Shown here piece by piece: positions 18,282 to 27,286 of a stretch of DNA of 64,000 nt. The notes under the pieces were generated by a model. It made no database searches, was not told the DNA's origin, and saw nothing but the letters and a program-made list of their open reading frames with translations. A program made the translations under genes and the position numbers. Positions within the stretch are counted from its first letter, which is position 1. Each line of letters opens with the position of its first letter. Origin of the DNA: Deinococcus peraridilitoris DSM 19664 (lineage in GTDB: Bacteria > Deinococcota > Deinococci > Deinococcales > Deinococcaceae); NCBI RefSeq assembly GCF_000317835.1, contig NC_019793.1, forward strand, positions 3,228,501 to 3,292,500, given 5' to 3'.

Positions 18282-19013
18282 ATGAGCGAGCAACTGGAAG
18301 AGATCAGACCCCTGCAGCGCCGTCCTTCGGTGGGCGCCGACATTACGGCGCAGCTTCAACGACTGATTCAGGACGGTACCTATCCTCCCGGTTCGACGTT
18401 GCCCAGCCAGCGTGAACTCGCGCGGCGTTTTGGGGCAAGCGTTCCCTCGGTACGTGAAGCCCTGAGCGTGCTGGTGGCCAGCGGGGTGCTCGATTCCCGC
18501 ACGGGACACGGCACGACCGTGCGAACCCTGACCAGCGCGGCGCCAGGTTTCGACGGCTGGCTGGGCCTTGCCAGCAGCGAGACCGAACTGCAGGATTTGC
18601 TCGAAACCCGGCGTCTGCTCGAACAGTTCACCGTACGGGCGGCATCACAGCGCGTAACACCCGAATACCGGCGCGAACTTTACTCGATTCTCGAAGACAT
18701 GCAGCTCGCACTGAACGATCCGGCGCGCTATGTCGAAGCCGATATGCGCCTGCACATGACCATTGCCGACATGGCCGGAAACCGCGTGGTCAGCCGCCTG
18801 ATGCGCATCATCCAGGCGCCACTGCTGCGCCAGTTGCGGGGCAACGTCGAGAACCTCTACCGCAACGGGCAGCTTCACCAGAGCCTCGAAGACCACCGCA
18901 TCATGCTGGACGCCTTGTGCCAGGGCGACCCCAGGACCGCCTTTGCAAGCATCGACAAAATGCTCGATCGCGCCGACCGGTTCAGCAAGCTGGCCGCCGG
19001 AAACGTGAGCTGA
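18282..19013 (+). CDS. FadR-subfamily GntR transcriptional regulator
   Basis: The 243-residue protein has an N-terminal GntR winged helix (about residues 15-85; GSTLPSQRELARRFG and VPSVREALSVL are the recognition region). A C-terminal FCD helical domain (about 105-230) with His residues in RLHMTIADMAGN and LEDHRIML probably binds a metal and a carboxylic acid effector. Such regulators usually repress an adjacent catabolic operon until the substrate appears. It is divergent from lhgO with a perfect palindrome between them. Only a weak ribosome site (GAGG) precedes the ATG. It probably controls both itself and the nine-gene operon. Confidence 0.9.
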   Translation: MSEQLEEIRPLQRRPSVGADITAQLQRLIQDGTYPPGSTLPSQRELARRFGASVPSVREALSVLVASGVLDSRTGHGTTVRTLTSAAPGFDGWLGLASSETELQDLLETRRLLEQFTVRAASQRVTPEYRRELYSILEDMQLALNDPARYVEADMRLHMTIADMAGNRVVSRLMRIIQAPLLRQLRGNVENLYRNGQLHQSLEDHRIMLDALCQGDPRTAFASIDKMLDRADRFSKLAAGNVS

Positions 19014-19034
19014 TGAGCCCAAAAGGCGACTGAC

Positions 19035-19496
19035 GTGACCCACGCCGGACATCCTCAGGGCGAGCATCTCGGCCTCCTGCTTCCCGGAACCTGGCTCCTT
19101 GACTGTCTGGAACTTGTCGACGACCTCGGGCAGGTGACGCTGCCCTGGGGGCCTGATGTGCGCGGCCGCATCGCCTACCTGCCGGGCGGCTTTTTGTCCG
19201 TGGTCATGACGGCGGGCCAGCGAACCCTGAGCGTTCCGGTGCACCTGGTGGCGAGCGACGCCGAACTCGCGCCGCTCGCCCGGACCTGCATCGCCTACAG
19301 CGGGCGCTGGACCGCCTTTGCCGACCGCGTGGAGCACTACCCCGACGTCAGCCTCAATCCCAATTACCTGGCCGGTGCCGAAGTGCGCTTCGCGGTGATT
19401 CAGGGCGAACAACTCACGTTGTCCGCGCCGCCCTTTCCATACCAAGGCCGACACTACACCCGCCGCATCCTGTGGAGGCGCGAGAGTTGTTTTTGA
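19035..19496 (+). CDS. Lipocalin-like domain protein
   Basis: The 153-residue protein starts at a GTG and shows the lipocalin-like pattern: GTWLL near residue 18, a GRIAYLPGGFLSVVM strand pair near 50, and a later IAYSGRWTAF segment. It has no signal peptide. Proteins of this type are often encoded with aromatic or organic-acid catabolic genes, but their biochemical role is undefined. It follows the regulator gene by 21 bp on the same strand and is likely cotranscribed with it. A strong hairpin ends the unit. Confidence 0.6.
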   Translation: MTHAGHPQGEHLGLLLPGTWLLDCLELVDDLGQVTLPWGPDVRGRIAYLPGGFLSVVMTAGQRTLSVPVHLVASDAELAPLARTCIAYSGRWTAFADRVEHYPDVSLNPNYLAGAEVRFAVIQGEQLTLSAPPFPYQGRHYTRRILWRRESCF

Positions 19497-19559
19497 CGCC
19501 CTGCCGCTGGCCAGGCTGACCTTCGGTCGCGCGGCTGCATCAAGCCGCCGCATCACAAG

Positions 19560-19593
19560 AAGAAGGGCACGACGCCTGCGTCGTGCCCTTCTT
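19560..19593. terminator. Bidirectional hairpin between the lipocalin-like gene and dnaJ
   Basis: A perfect 15-bp stem (AAGAAGGGCACGACG and its complement) has a 4-nt loop. It sits between two convergent genes, with A-rich sequence on the left and TT on the right, so it can serve both strands. Confidence 0.8.
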
Positions 19594-19636
19594 ATGTGCG
19601 AATGCCTCGGATACTCGCGTGCTCGGATGAACGCGC

Positions 19637-20533
19637 CTATTGTGGGCGCAGCTCGGCCAGTTGACGGTACAGTTCGCGCTCCTGCTCGGTCAGGTCGGGG
19701 GGCAAGGTCAGGTTGAGCTTCACGTACAGGTCACCTGCCCCGCCTCCGGCTTTCGGCCAGCCCTGACCACGCAGTCGCAGGGTGCGGCCGGAGGAGCTGC
19801 CCGGCGGAATGCCCAACTCCACGTTGCCCCGCAGGGTAGCCACCTTGAGCTTGGTGCCGACTGCCGCCAGGGGCGCGGGCACGTCGACGGTGACATACAC
19901 GTCGTCACCGGTCAGGTCGAAGCGCGTGTCGCTCAGGACGCGCACGGTGAGCAGTACGTCCCCATTGCCGGGAGCCTGTCCGGCAAGACGCAACCGTGTG
20001 CCGTCGCGGGTGCCGCTGGGAATGCGCACCTGAATGCGTCGGTCACCCACGCCAATGGTCTGCTCGGTGCCGTGCAGCGCTTCTTGCAGGGTGACGGTCA
20101 ACTCGCCTTCGACATTCTGCACGAAACGGCGTCCGCCGCCGAAACCGCCCAGCAGATCTTCGAGGTCGACTTGGGCGCTGCCCGTGCGAAAACCACCTCG
20201 TCCGCCCGCCGCGCCGAACAGACCCTGGAAGTAGTCGCTGAACTGGCTGGCGTCGAATCCTCCGAAGTCTGCGCCGCCCTGGTACGCGCCTTGTGGAATG
20301 TTTCCGGTATGGCCGTACTGATCGTACAGTTTGCGTTTTTCGGGTTCGGACAACACGGCGTAGGCTTCGCCGATCTCCTTGAATCGCTCGGCTGCGCTGT
20401 CGTCACCCTGATTTTTGTCAGGATGGTACTGCTTGGCCAGCTTGCGGTAAGCACTCTTGATGTCCGCTTCGCTGGCGCTCTTGTCGATTCCGAGGATAGA
20501 GTAGTAATCCTTGTAGGCCATAGAAGTAGCCAT
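19637..20533 (-). CDS. dnaJ: DnaJ (Hsp40) without zinc finger
   Basis: The 298-residue J-protein stimulates DnaK ATPase and delivers clients. The J domain (about residues 6-75) contains the HPD signature (KQYHPDKN). A Gly/Phe-rich linker (about 80-125) and two beta-sandwich client-binding domains follow. The CxxCxGxG zinc-finger repeats of classical DnaJ are absent, as in Thermus DnaJ and in CbpA. The start may be 20533 or the ATG at 20521; neither has a Shine-Dalgarno site, and the upstream DNA is a GCTGA-rich repeat. It is the third gene of dnaK-grpE-dnaJ. Confidence 0.95.
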   Translation of the reverse strand: MATSMAYKDYYSILGIDKSASEADIKSAYRKLAKQYHPDKNQGDDSAAERFKEIGEAYAVLSEPEKRKLYDQYGHTGNIPQGAYQGGADFGGFDASQFSDYFQGLFGAAGGRGGFRTGSAQVDLEDLLGGFGGGRRFVQNVEGELTVTLQEALHGTEQTIGVGDRRIQVRIPSGTRDGTRLRLAGQAPGNGDVLLTVRVLSDTRFDLTGDDVYVTVDVPAPLAAVGTKLKVATLRGNVELGIPPGSSSGRTLRLRGQGWPKAGGGAGDLYVKLNLTLPPDLTEQERELYRQLAELRPQ

Positions 20534-20597
20534 CAGCTTTCAGCGATCAGCAGGCAGCTCACTGTGGCTTCAGCGTTCACTGTTTCCTGCTGAAAGC
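20534..20597. repeat. GCTGA-reiterated palindromic repeat between grpE and dnaJ
   Basis: GCTTTCAGC near the dnaJ start pairs with GCTGAAAGC near the grpE end. The minus strand reads as repeated GCTGAA/GCTGAT units, with the dnaJ ATG embedded in the last one. It resembles intergenic repeats of high-GC genomes, but no second copy is seen in this window. Confidence 0.5.
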
Positions 20598-20605
20598 CGA
20601 CCGCT

Positions 20606-21220
20606 TCAGTTGCTTTCTTTCACCACGACGACGCGTGCCGGGCGAACGAGGCGCTCACCCAACCGAAAGCCCACCTGGTAGACCTGCAGAATCTCGCCGT
20701 CACGATCACCCGGCACGACGGTGAGCGCTTCATGCCAGGCGGGATCGAAGGTTTCGCCTTCGGCACCGGTCTGGGTCAGCCCGAGGCGCTCGAAGGTGCG
20801 CAGCATGCCGTCGCGGACGCTGCTCACGCCGCCCACAATGCTGCCAGGGTCCTTCTCGGCGTGCTCGACGGCCCGTGAGAGGTCGTCGAATACCGGCAGC
20901 AGCGCCTCGACGGCCTTGGCAACCCCGGTGCCCTGGGCGTCCAGCACGTCCTGGTTGGTGCGGCGGCGGTAGTTCTCGAAGTCCGCGAGCAAGCGGGCGT
21001 ACTTGCCTCGCGTGTCGTTCAGTTCGCGCTCCAGTTCGTCCACGCGCTCGAGCTTCTTCATGACCTCCTCGACCTGCGCGAACATGGCCGGGTCAAAGGC
21101 GGTGTCCTCGTCTTCGAGTTCGGCTTCCTCGCGCAGCTCGGCTTCAATTTCGCGGGCTTCCTGTTCTGTGCCCTGCTCAGCTTGCTGGTCTTCAAACTGT
21201 TTGGTGTTGTCGTTGGTCAT
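20606..21220 (-). CDS. grpE: GrpE nucleotide exchange factor
   Basis: This 204-residue protein releases ADP from DnaK as a homodimer. A long acidic N-terminal segment (residues 1-45) is followed by a coiled coil (about 45-105) containing the conserved KYARLLADFENYRRR stretch. The C-terminal beta domain has the conserved DPAWHEALTVVPG segment. Length and order are normal. AGGAGG lies 6 nt before the ATG. It sits 76 bp after dnaK in the heat-shock operon. Confidence 0.97.
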   Translation of the reverse strand: MTNDNTKQFEDQQAEQGTEQEAREIEAELREEAELEDEDTAFDPAMFAQVEEVMKKLERVDELERELNDTRGKYARLLADFENYRRRTNQDVLDAQGTGVAKAVEALLPVFDDLSRAVEHAEKDPGSIVGGVSSVRDGMLRTFERLGLTQTGAEGETFDPAWHEALTVVPGDRDGEILQVYQVGFRLGERLVRPARVVVVKESN

Positions 21221-21296
21221 CTCAGTCCTCCTACGGGGCCTCGTGCGCAGAGGGGCGAGGCGCCGCCTCGCCCCTGAAGGGGATCAGACCGTGAAA

Positions 21297-23174
21297 TCAG
21301 TCTGCGGGCTTGAAGTCCGCGTCGATCACGTCATCCGGCTGGGTTTTTCCCTGCGCCTGGGCACCTTGGCCCTGATCCTGCCCGCTTCCGGCCTGCATCA
21401 GTTCACGCAGCGCTTCCTCGAGGCGCTTTTGTACGTCGGCGATCTGTGCGTCGTCGTCGCCGGCAATCGCGCCTTCGACTTCGTCGGTGACCGCTTTGAC
21501 GCGGTCCTTGAGGCTCTGCTCGGCTTGCGATTCCTCGATCTGCTGAAGCGCTTGCACGCGCAGGCTGTCGAGATTGTTGCGTTTCTCGATCTTCTCGCGC
21601 CGGGCCTTGTCGGCGGCGGCGTTCTGCTCGGCTTCGCGCACCATCCGCTCGACTTCACTCTTGTCGAGAGTGGTGGTGTTCTCGATGCGGATCGAGGACT
21701 CCTTGCCGCTGCTCTTCTCCTTGGCCGTGACGTGCAGGATGCCGTTGGCGTCGATGTCGAAGGTCACTTCGATCTGCGGGCGACCGGCGGGCATCGGTGG
21801 AATGCCTTCGAGTTTGAAACGTCCGAGGCTCTTGTTGTCGACTGTCATGGGTCGCTCGCCCTGGACCACGTTGATTTCCACGCCGGGCTGGTTGTTCTCG
21901 GCCGTCGTGAAGACCTCGGTCTTCTTGGCGGGCACGGTAGTGTTGCGGGTGATCAGGGGCGCGACCATGCCTCCCTTGACCTCGACACCGAGGGTGAGAG
22001 GCGTGACGTCAACGAGCACGATGTCACCCAGGTTGGCGTCACCGGTGATGATGCCCGCCTGTACGGCAGCGCCCAGCGCGACCGCTTCGTCAGGGTTGAC
22101 GCTTTCGTTGGGCTCCTTGCCGACGATGTCCTTCACGATGCGCTTGACCGAGGGCACACGGGTGGAGCCGCCCACCAGAATCACTTCGTTGATGTCGTTC
22201 GGGCTGAGCTTGGCGTCACGCAGCGCCTGCTGCACGGGCTCGCGCACGCGCTTCAGGAGGTCACCGATCAGTTCTTCGAACTTGGCGCGTGACAGCGTGC
22301 GCTCCAGGTGCAGCGGCGTGCGGGTTTCGGGGTCGAAGGTGATGAAGGGCAGGCTGAGGGTCGTTTCGGTGGCGCTGGAGAGTTCGATTTTGGCGCGCTC
22401 CGCCGATTCGATCAGGCGCTGCAGGGCTTGCGGGTCCTTGCGTAGATCGAAGTTGTGCTCTTTTTGAAATTCGCCCGCGAGCCAGTCCACGATGCGGTGG
22501 TCGAAATCGGCGCCGCCGAGGTGGGTGTCACCGGCCGTGGAACGCACTTCAAACACGCCTTCGCCCAGCTCCAGAATCGTCACGTCGAACGTACCGCCCC
22601 CCAGGTCGAAGACCAGCACGGTCTCGTTGCCCTTGCGCTCCAGGCCGTAAGCGAGCGCGGCGGCGGTCGGCTCATTGATGACGCGCAGCACGTTCAGGCC
22701 TGCAATCTCTCCGGCCTGACGGGTGGCTTCGCGCTGACTGTTGTCGAAGTAGGCGGGCACGGTAATGACGACATCTTTGATGCCGGTGCCCACTTTGGCG
22801 CTGGCGTCGGCGACGAGCTTACGCAGCACTTCCGCGCTGACCTGCTCGGGCGCCAGGTCCTGGCCGTTGACTTCGATTCGCACGGAGCCGCTGGGGCCTT
22901 CCTTGACCGTGAACGGCGAGCGGGCCGCTTCCTCTTTGACTTCGTCCCAGCGGCGGCCGATAAAGCGCTTGACTTCGTACAGGGTCGCTTTGGGGTTGAG
23001 CGCCGCCTGCCGCTTGGCGATCTGGCCGACCAGGCGTTCCTCGCCTTTGTAGGCGACGACACTGGGCGTCGTGCGCCCGCCTTCGGCGTTGACGATCACT
23101 TCGGGCTTGCCGCCTTCCATCACGGCGATCACGGAGTTGGTGGTACCAAGATCAATTCCGACAGCTTTTGGCAT
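21297..23174 (-). CDS. dnaK: DnaK (Hsp70) chaperone
   Basis: The 625-residue Hsp70 has the actin-like ATPase domain (1-380, starting with GIDLGTTNS and containing the [11 protein letters not shown] phosphate motif), an interdomain linker ([16 protein letters not shown] region), a peptide-binding domain and a helical lid ending in a Gly/Gln-rich tail with [14 protein letters not shown] lies 7 nt before the ATG. Transcription starts from a consensus promoter with a HAIR-like operator upstream. It heads the dnaK-grpE-dnaJ operon and is divergent from ftsH. Confidence 0.99.
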   Translation of the reverse strand: MPKAVGIDLGTTNSVIAVMEGGKPEVIVNAEGGRTTPSVVAYKGEERLVGQIAKRQAALNPKATLYEVKRFIGRRWDEVKEEAARSPFTVKEGPSGSVRIEVNGQDLAPEQVSAEVLRKLVADASAKVGTGIKDVVITVPAYFDNSQREATRQAGEIAGLNVLRVINEPTAAALAYGLERKGNETVLVFDLGGGTFDVTILELGEGVFEVRSTAGDTHLGGADFDHRIVDWLAGEFQKEHNFDLRKDPQALQRLIESAERAKIELSSATETTLSLPFITFDPETRTPLHLERTLSRAKFEELIGDLLKRVREPVQQALRDAKLSPNDINEVILVGGSTRVPSVKRIVKDIVGKEPNESVNPDEAVALGAAVQAGIITGDANLGDIVLVDVTPLTLGVEVKGGMVAPLITRNTTVPAKKTEVFTTAENNQPGVEINVVQGERPMTVDNKSLGRFKLEGIPPMPAGRPQIEVTFDIDANGILHVTAKEKSSGKESSIRIENTTTLDKSEVERMVREAEQNAAADKARREKIEKRNNLDSLRVQALQQIEESQAEQSLKDRVKAVTDEVEGAIAGDDDAQIADVQKRLEEALRELMQAGSGQDQGQGAQAQGKTQPDDVIDADFKPAD

Positions 23175-23251
23175 GTTCAGGCTCCTTGTAGCAGGATTGG
23201 GTTTCCTCAGATTTCTGTTCCCGCCATGGGAAACAGTTCTATACTGCGAAC

Positions 23252-23280
23252 ATCATAAGCCCACAGTTTGGGGGAGTCAA
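23252..23280 (-). promoter_or_regulatory. dnaK operon sigma-70-type promoter
   Basis: On the minus strand TTGACT (23275-23280) and TATGAT (23252-23257) are exactly 17 bp apart. The HAIR-like site at 23285-23305 lies immediately upstream of the -35 box. Confidence 0.75.
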
Positions 23281-23284
23281 GAGA

Positions 23285-23305
23285 CTTGAGTCAGGTTATA
23301 TCAAG
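23285..23305. promoter_or_regulatory. HAIR-like (HspR) operator between dnaK and ftsH
   Basis: CTTGAGT-N7-TATCAAG matches the HspR inverted repeat consensus (CTTGAGT-N7-ACTCAAG) at all seven left and five of seven right positions. The clpB promoter carries a related element sharing the CTTGAGTCAG core. The site could also affect the divergent ftsH gene, although ftsH starts 120 bp away. Confidence 0.7.
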
Positions 23306-23426
23306 TCCGACACCTAAATGAACAGCCTTGCCGCCCGATTCACGAATTCGTGATGTGGCCTGCATATTTCCTTGAACGCGCCCCGATTTCTCACAGCACC
23401 TTAGGGTGAGGCTCTAGACTGAATCC

Positions 23427-25319
23427 ATGAAGCAGGGGAACTGGGTCTGGTGGCTGCTGGCCGCAGTCATCGCCGTGATCGTCGTCGTCAGTGTGGCCGC
23501 TCCACGGCCCAAGGACGACGTCATCAGCTTGAGCAACTTCACCGAGGCCCTGAACGCGGGCCGTATTCAAAGTGTCCGGATTTCTTTTGATGCCGCCACC
23601 GCCGAACTGCAGGGCAGCTACACCGACGGGAGACGCTTTGTCACCCGGACCATCACCACTGATCCCCTGATCAATCTGGAAACCCTCAGCAAGCAGGTGG
23701 GGCCCGAGGGCAGCGTCAGTATCGAGCCGGTCAGCCGCTTCAGCTGGATCTCCATTATTTCCACGCTGCTCACCGTTGCCCTGATCGGTGTGCTGATTCT
23801 TTATCTGCTGCGCAGCAACCGGGGCAACGGTGGAGGAGACGCCGCCGGCAACTTCGGCAAGAGCCGGGCCCACCTGATGGCCGAAGGTTCCATCAAGCTC
23901 AACTTTACCGACGTGGCGGGATGTGATGAAGCGAAAGCGGACCTGCAGGAAGTGGTGGAGTTCCTCAAGTCGCCCGAACGCTTCCACCAGCTGGGGGCCC
24001 GCATTCCCCACGGCATCCTGCTCGTGGGCCCTCCCGGCAGCGGCAAGACCTTGCTGGCCAAAGCCGTCGCCGGAGAAGCCCGGGTGCCCTACTTCTCGAT
24101 CAGCGGCAGTGACTTCGTCGAGATGTTCGTCGGTGTCGGCGCCGCCCGCGTGCGCGATCTGTTCGAGCAAGCCAAGAAAGCCGCGCCCTGCATCGTGTTC
24201 ATCGACGAGATCGATGCGGTGGGACGCAAACGTGGCATGAACTTCAACGGCGGCAACGACGAACGCGAACAGACCCTCAACCAGCTGCTGGTGGAAATGG
24301 ACGGCTTCGAAAGCAAGCACGACATCATCATCCTGGCCGCCACCAACCGACCGGACGTGCTGGACGCGGCGTTGCTGAGGCCCGGCCGCTTCGACCGGCA
24401 GGTGGTGGTGGACGCCCCGGACGTGCGCGGCCGCGAGTACATCCTCAAGATTCATGCCCGCAAAAAACCCCTCGATCCCAGCGTCAACCTCGCGCTGGTG
24501 GCCAAGCGGACCGTGGGCATGGTGGGGGCGGACCTGGAGAATCTGCTCAACGAAGCCGCTTTGCTGGCGGCACGTGCCGGCCGGCGGCGCATCATCATGC
24601 GCGACCTCGACGACGCCCGTGACCGGGTGCTGATGGGCCCCGAGCGGCGCTCACTGGTCATTCCCGAAAAAGACAAACGCGTCACTGCCTACCACGAGGT
24701 GGGGCATGCGCTGGTGGCGCAGCTGCTGCCGCACGCCGACCGGGTTCACAAGCTCACCGTCGTGCCGCGTGGGCGCGCGGCCGGGATGGCCATGTACACC
24801 CCGGAAGACCGCATGCACTACACCGGCAACGTGCTGAGCGAAATGATCTGCGTCGCACTGGCCGGACAGGCCGCCGAGGAAATCGCCTTGGGACAGATCA
24901 CCACGGGTGCCCAGAACGACTTTCAGAAAGCCACCAGCATCGCCCGCAAGATGGTCACCGAATGGGGCATGAGCGAGGTGCTGGGCAAGGTGGCCCACGC
25001 CCAGGAGCAGGAAAATTTTCTGGGCGGTGGAACCGCGCAGGGCCTGTACAGCGAAACGACCGCCCAGGTCATCGACGCCGAGGTCAAGCGCATTCTCGAT
25101 GCCGAATACGAGCGCGCCAAAGGACTCCTGGAAGAGAACCTGCACCATATCCACCGGATTGTGGAAGTGCTGCTGACGCGCGAAACTCTGAGCGGCGAGG
25201 AATTCACTACTGTGCTTGCAGGTGGCACGCTGCCCGAAGTTGCCCCGGAGCATGAAGAAGCGGAATCCGGACGCGACGGACCGTCGCCGCTTGGTGCGTT
25301 GCAGCCCGGCAAGGCCTGA
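23427..25319 (+). CDS. ftsH: FtsH membrane AAA+ zinc protease
   Basis: The 630-residue protein degrades membrane and regulatory proteins. It has two transmembrane helices (about 5-25 and 108-129) with an extracytoplasmic domain between them. The AAA+ module has Walker A GPPGSGKT near residue 200, Walker B IVFIDEID and the second region of homology with RPGRFDRQV. The M41 protease domain carries HEVGH near 422 (the usual form is HEAGH, but both His and the Glu are kept) and the third ligand Asp in [16 protein letters not shown] lies 6 nt before the ATG without a ribosome site, so the mRNA is probably leaderless. Confidence 0.97.
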   Translation: MKQGNWVWWLLAAVIAVIVVVSVAAPRPKDDVISLSNFTEALNAGRIQSVRISFDAATAELQGSYTDGRRFVTRTITTDPLINLETLSKQVGPEGSVSIEPVSRFSWISIISTLLTVALIGVLILYLLRSNRGNGGGDAAGNFGKSRAHLMAEGSIKLNFTDVAGCDEAKADLQEVVEFLKSPERFHQLGARIPHGILLVGPPGSGKTLLAKAVAGEARVPYFSISGSDFVEMFVGVGAARVRDLFEQAKKAAPCIVFIDEIDAVGRKRGMNFNGGNDEREQTLNQLLVEMDGFESKHDIIILAATNRPDVLDAALLRPGRFDRQVVVDAPDVRGREYILKIHARKKPLDPSVNLALVAKRTVGMVGADLENLLNEAALLAARAGRRRIIMRDLDDARDRVLMGPERRSLVIPEKDKRVTAYHEVGHALVAQLLPHADRVHKLTVVPRGRAAGMAMYTPEDRMHYTGNVLSEMICVALAGQAAEEIALGQITTGAQNDFQKATSIARKMVTEWGMSEVLGKVAHAQEQENFLGGGTAQGLYSETTAQVIDAEVKRILDAEYERAKGLLEENLHHIHRIVEVLLTRETLSGEEFTTVLAGGTLPEVAPEHEEAESGRDGPSPLGALQPGKA

Positions 25320-25362
25320 GCGACCCTTGCCAGCCCCCGCCCCTGACATGACCCGGTTGCGT

Positions 25363-25397
25363 GAAGGCCGCCTTGAGTCCTCTTCAAGGCGGCCTTC
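25363..25397. terminator. Terminator hairpin after ftsH
   Basis: A perfect 14-bp stem (GAAGGCCGCCTTGA and its complement) has a 7-nt loop, 44 nt after the ftsH stop codon. There is no long T run. Confidence 0.7.
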
Positions 25398-25430
25398 GGA
25401 GGTCTTCTGCGTGTGCGTTACACTGCCATC

Positions 25431-26033
25431 GTGCATACCTTCACGGAGGCCGCGCAGCACGGTCCGCAGGAAGTGGGACGCGAGGTTTTGCGGTTGGTGT
25501 CCCTGAATGATTCTCACCACGGCGTCGCCCCTGGCCTCGTGCTGCCTGCAGATTACGAGGAGCAGTTTTACCGCAACAACAATCTGCCCGAGCAACTCCG
25601 CTCCCTGTTCTCCCCGATCAATCCCCGGCGCGTCGATGAAGACGCACTGGAGGTGCTGTGCCTCAAGGCAGAGGCACTCGTACGTGCGTCGTACCTGCTC
25701 GATGACGACGTGCAGCGCTTTTACCGGGCTCTGAGCGCCGCCGCGCTCAACGAGGGACGGCTGCACGTCCGGCGTGACGAAGGCTCTGACGTCGAAGAAG
25801 CCCGCGTCACACCACCTGGAACGCAGGCTCTGATCGCCCTGAAAAAGCTCTGGTCGCGCGACTGGACCTTTGACGCCGTACTGGAACGACTGGACGCGCA
25901 GGGAAGTGTTGCCATCGACGGGCGCGCCTCCCTGATTTTTGCCGGAGGAGCTGGGCAGCCAGACGAGCGACTGGCTGCCCAGCTCGGCTGGTCGCGCGTG
26001 CTGGTGAACGAGTTCGGTGTGGTCGGCGCGTGA
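25431..26033 (+). CDS. Conserved hypothetical protein
   Basis: This 200-residue soluble protein was not recognised. It has no signal peptide or membrane helix, is moderately acidic, and its middle is likely helical. The start was set at the GTG at 25431 because TACACT lies exactly 6 nt upstream, the leaderless pattern; an earlier in-frame ATG at 25413 would lie before the -10 box. It ends 10 bp before the MFS gene and may be cotranscribed with it. No function can be suggested. Confidence 0.6.
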   Translation: MHTFTEAAQHGPQEVGREVLRLVSLNDSHHGVAPGLVLPADYEEQFYRNNNLPEQLRSLFSPINPRRVDEDALEVLCLKAEALVRASYLLDDDVQRFYRALSAAALNEGRLHVRRDEGSDVEEARVTPPGTQALIALKKLWSRDWTFDAVLERLDAQGSVAIDGRASLIFAGGAGQPDERLAAQLGWSRVLVNEFGVVGA

Positions 26034-26043
26034 ACCGCTCCAC

Positions 26044-27219
26044 GTGACCCGATCTGACCAGCCAGGGCCGGTGACCCGCTTTCCGACCCTGGTGGTTGCC
26101 CTGGTCGGCTGCGCGGTGTTTCTGAACGTCTACACCACCCAGGCCCTGCTGCCCGAGCTGTCCCGCGAGTTCCGAGCTTCCAGTATCGCCGTGGCGGCCA
26201 CCGTGAGCGCCACCACCCTCGCCATGGCGCTGTGCTCTCCACTCGTGGGCCTGCTGGCCGACGCGTCAGGACGCAAACGACTGCTCGTCGCAGCCCTGCT
26301 GCTGCTGGCCGCCCCATGTCTGCTGATCGCCCACGCCACCACGTTGAGCGCGCTGACGGCCTGGCGCTTTGTCCAGGGCGTGCTGATTCCCGGCGTGACC
26401 GTCGTCGCTACTGCCTACATCGTCGAGGAATGCGATCCCCGGCGTGTTCCCTCGGTGCTGGCCGCCTACATCACGGGTACGGTGGTGGGCGGATTCGGTG
26501 GACGGTTCATCAGTGGTCTCGTGGCGGAGGCCTACCACTGGCGGACGGCGTTCGAGGTGGTGGCCGTCACGAACGTTCTCGCGGCCCTCATTGTGTGGCT
26601 GGCACTGCCCCGAGCACGCCATTTCGTGCCTCAGGCAGTCGGCCAATCGCTGCCCCGCCTGCGCGAGCACCTGGGGAACGCGGCCCTGCTGGCTGCCTGC
26701 GCGGTCGGCTTCGGCTTGCTGTTCGCGCTGGTGGGAATCTTTACGTTTGTCAATTTTCACCTCGCTGACGCTCCCTACCACCTCGGACCTTCCGCGCTCG
26801 GCAGCGTGTTCGCGGTCTACCTGCTGGGCGTCGTGGTCACGCCGCCTTCAGGGCGGCTGGTGGCCCGCTTCGGGCATCAGCACGTGCTGCTGGGTGCGCT
26901 GGGCATGGCGTCAGCGGGCTTTCTGCTGACGCTGTTTTCCGATCTGCCGCTGATCGTCCTGGGTCTGGCAATCGGGTCCAGTGGCATCTTCATTGCGCAG
27001 GCCACGGCCACCGGATACGTCGCACTTTCGGTGCAGCGTGGCCGTTCGCTCGCTTCAGGCCTCTACAACGCGGTGTACTACGCTGGGGGCGCCACCGGGG
27101 CGGTGCTGGTCGGTCTGGTCTACGCCCGCGTGGGCTGGCCTGGCGCGGTAGCGGCAGTCCTGGCCGCGCTGGGGGTGGCTGCCGTGCTGGGAGTGCGGAC
27201 CTGGCGGACTCCGGCCTGA
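26044..27219 (+). CDS. MFS transporter, 12 transmembrane segments
   Basis: The 391-residue protein is a major facilitator permease with twelve predicted helices. The loop 2-3 signature reads GLLADASGRKRLL. The early TTQALLPELS segment and overall pattern resemble the YnfM/AraJ-type drug and sugar efflux group. The start is uncertain: GTG codons at 26017, 26044 and 26071 are all in frame and none has a clear ribosome site. 26044 follows the stop of the preceding gene. The role is probably efflux of a small molecule, and the substrate is unknown. It converges with the ABC gene with no obvious terminator in the 67-bp gap. Confidence 0.85.
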   Translation: MTRSDQPGPVTRFPTLVVALVGCAVFLNVYTTQALLPELSREFRASSIAVAATVSATTLAMALCSPLVGLLADASGRKRLLVAALLLLAAPCLLIAHATTLSALTAWRFVQGVLIPGVTVVATAYIVEECDPRRVPSVLAAYITGTVVGGFGGRFISGLVAEAYHWRTAFEVVAVTNVLAALIVWLALPRARHFVPQAVGQSLPRLREHLGNAALLAACAVGFGLLFALVGIFTFVNFHLADAPYHLGPSALGSVFAVYLLGVVVTPPSGRLVARFGHQHVLLGALGMASAGFLLTLFSDLPLIVLGLAIGSSGIFIAQATATGYVALSVQRGRSLASGLYNAVYYAGGATGAVLVGLVYARVGWPGAVAAVLAALGVAAVLGVRTWRTPA

Positions 27220-27286
27220 GCGTTTGCGCGGACGCCTTCAGCACTGGAATGTGCTTTTCGGAATGTGGGCCGCGTACCGAGAAGCC

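Noticed and set aside
23175..23426. CIRCE element (HrcA operator) near dnaK
   Set aside because: TTAGCACTC-N9-GAGTGCTAA was looked for and not found; the HAIR-like site is the better explanation.
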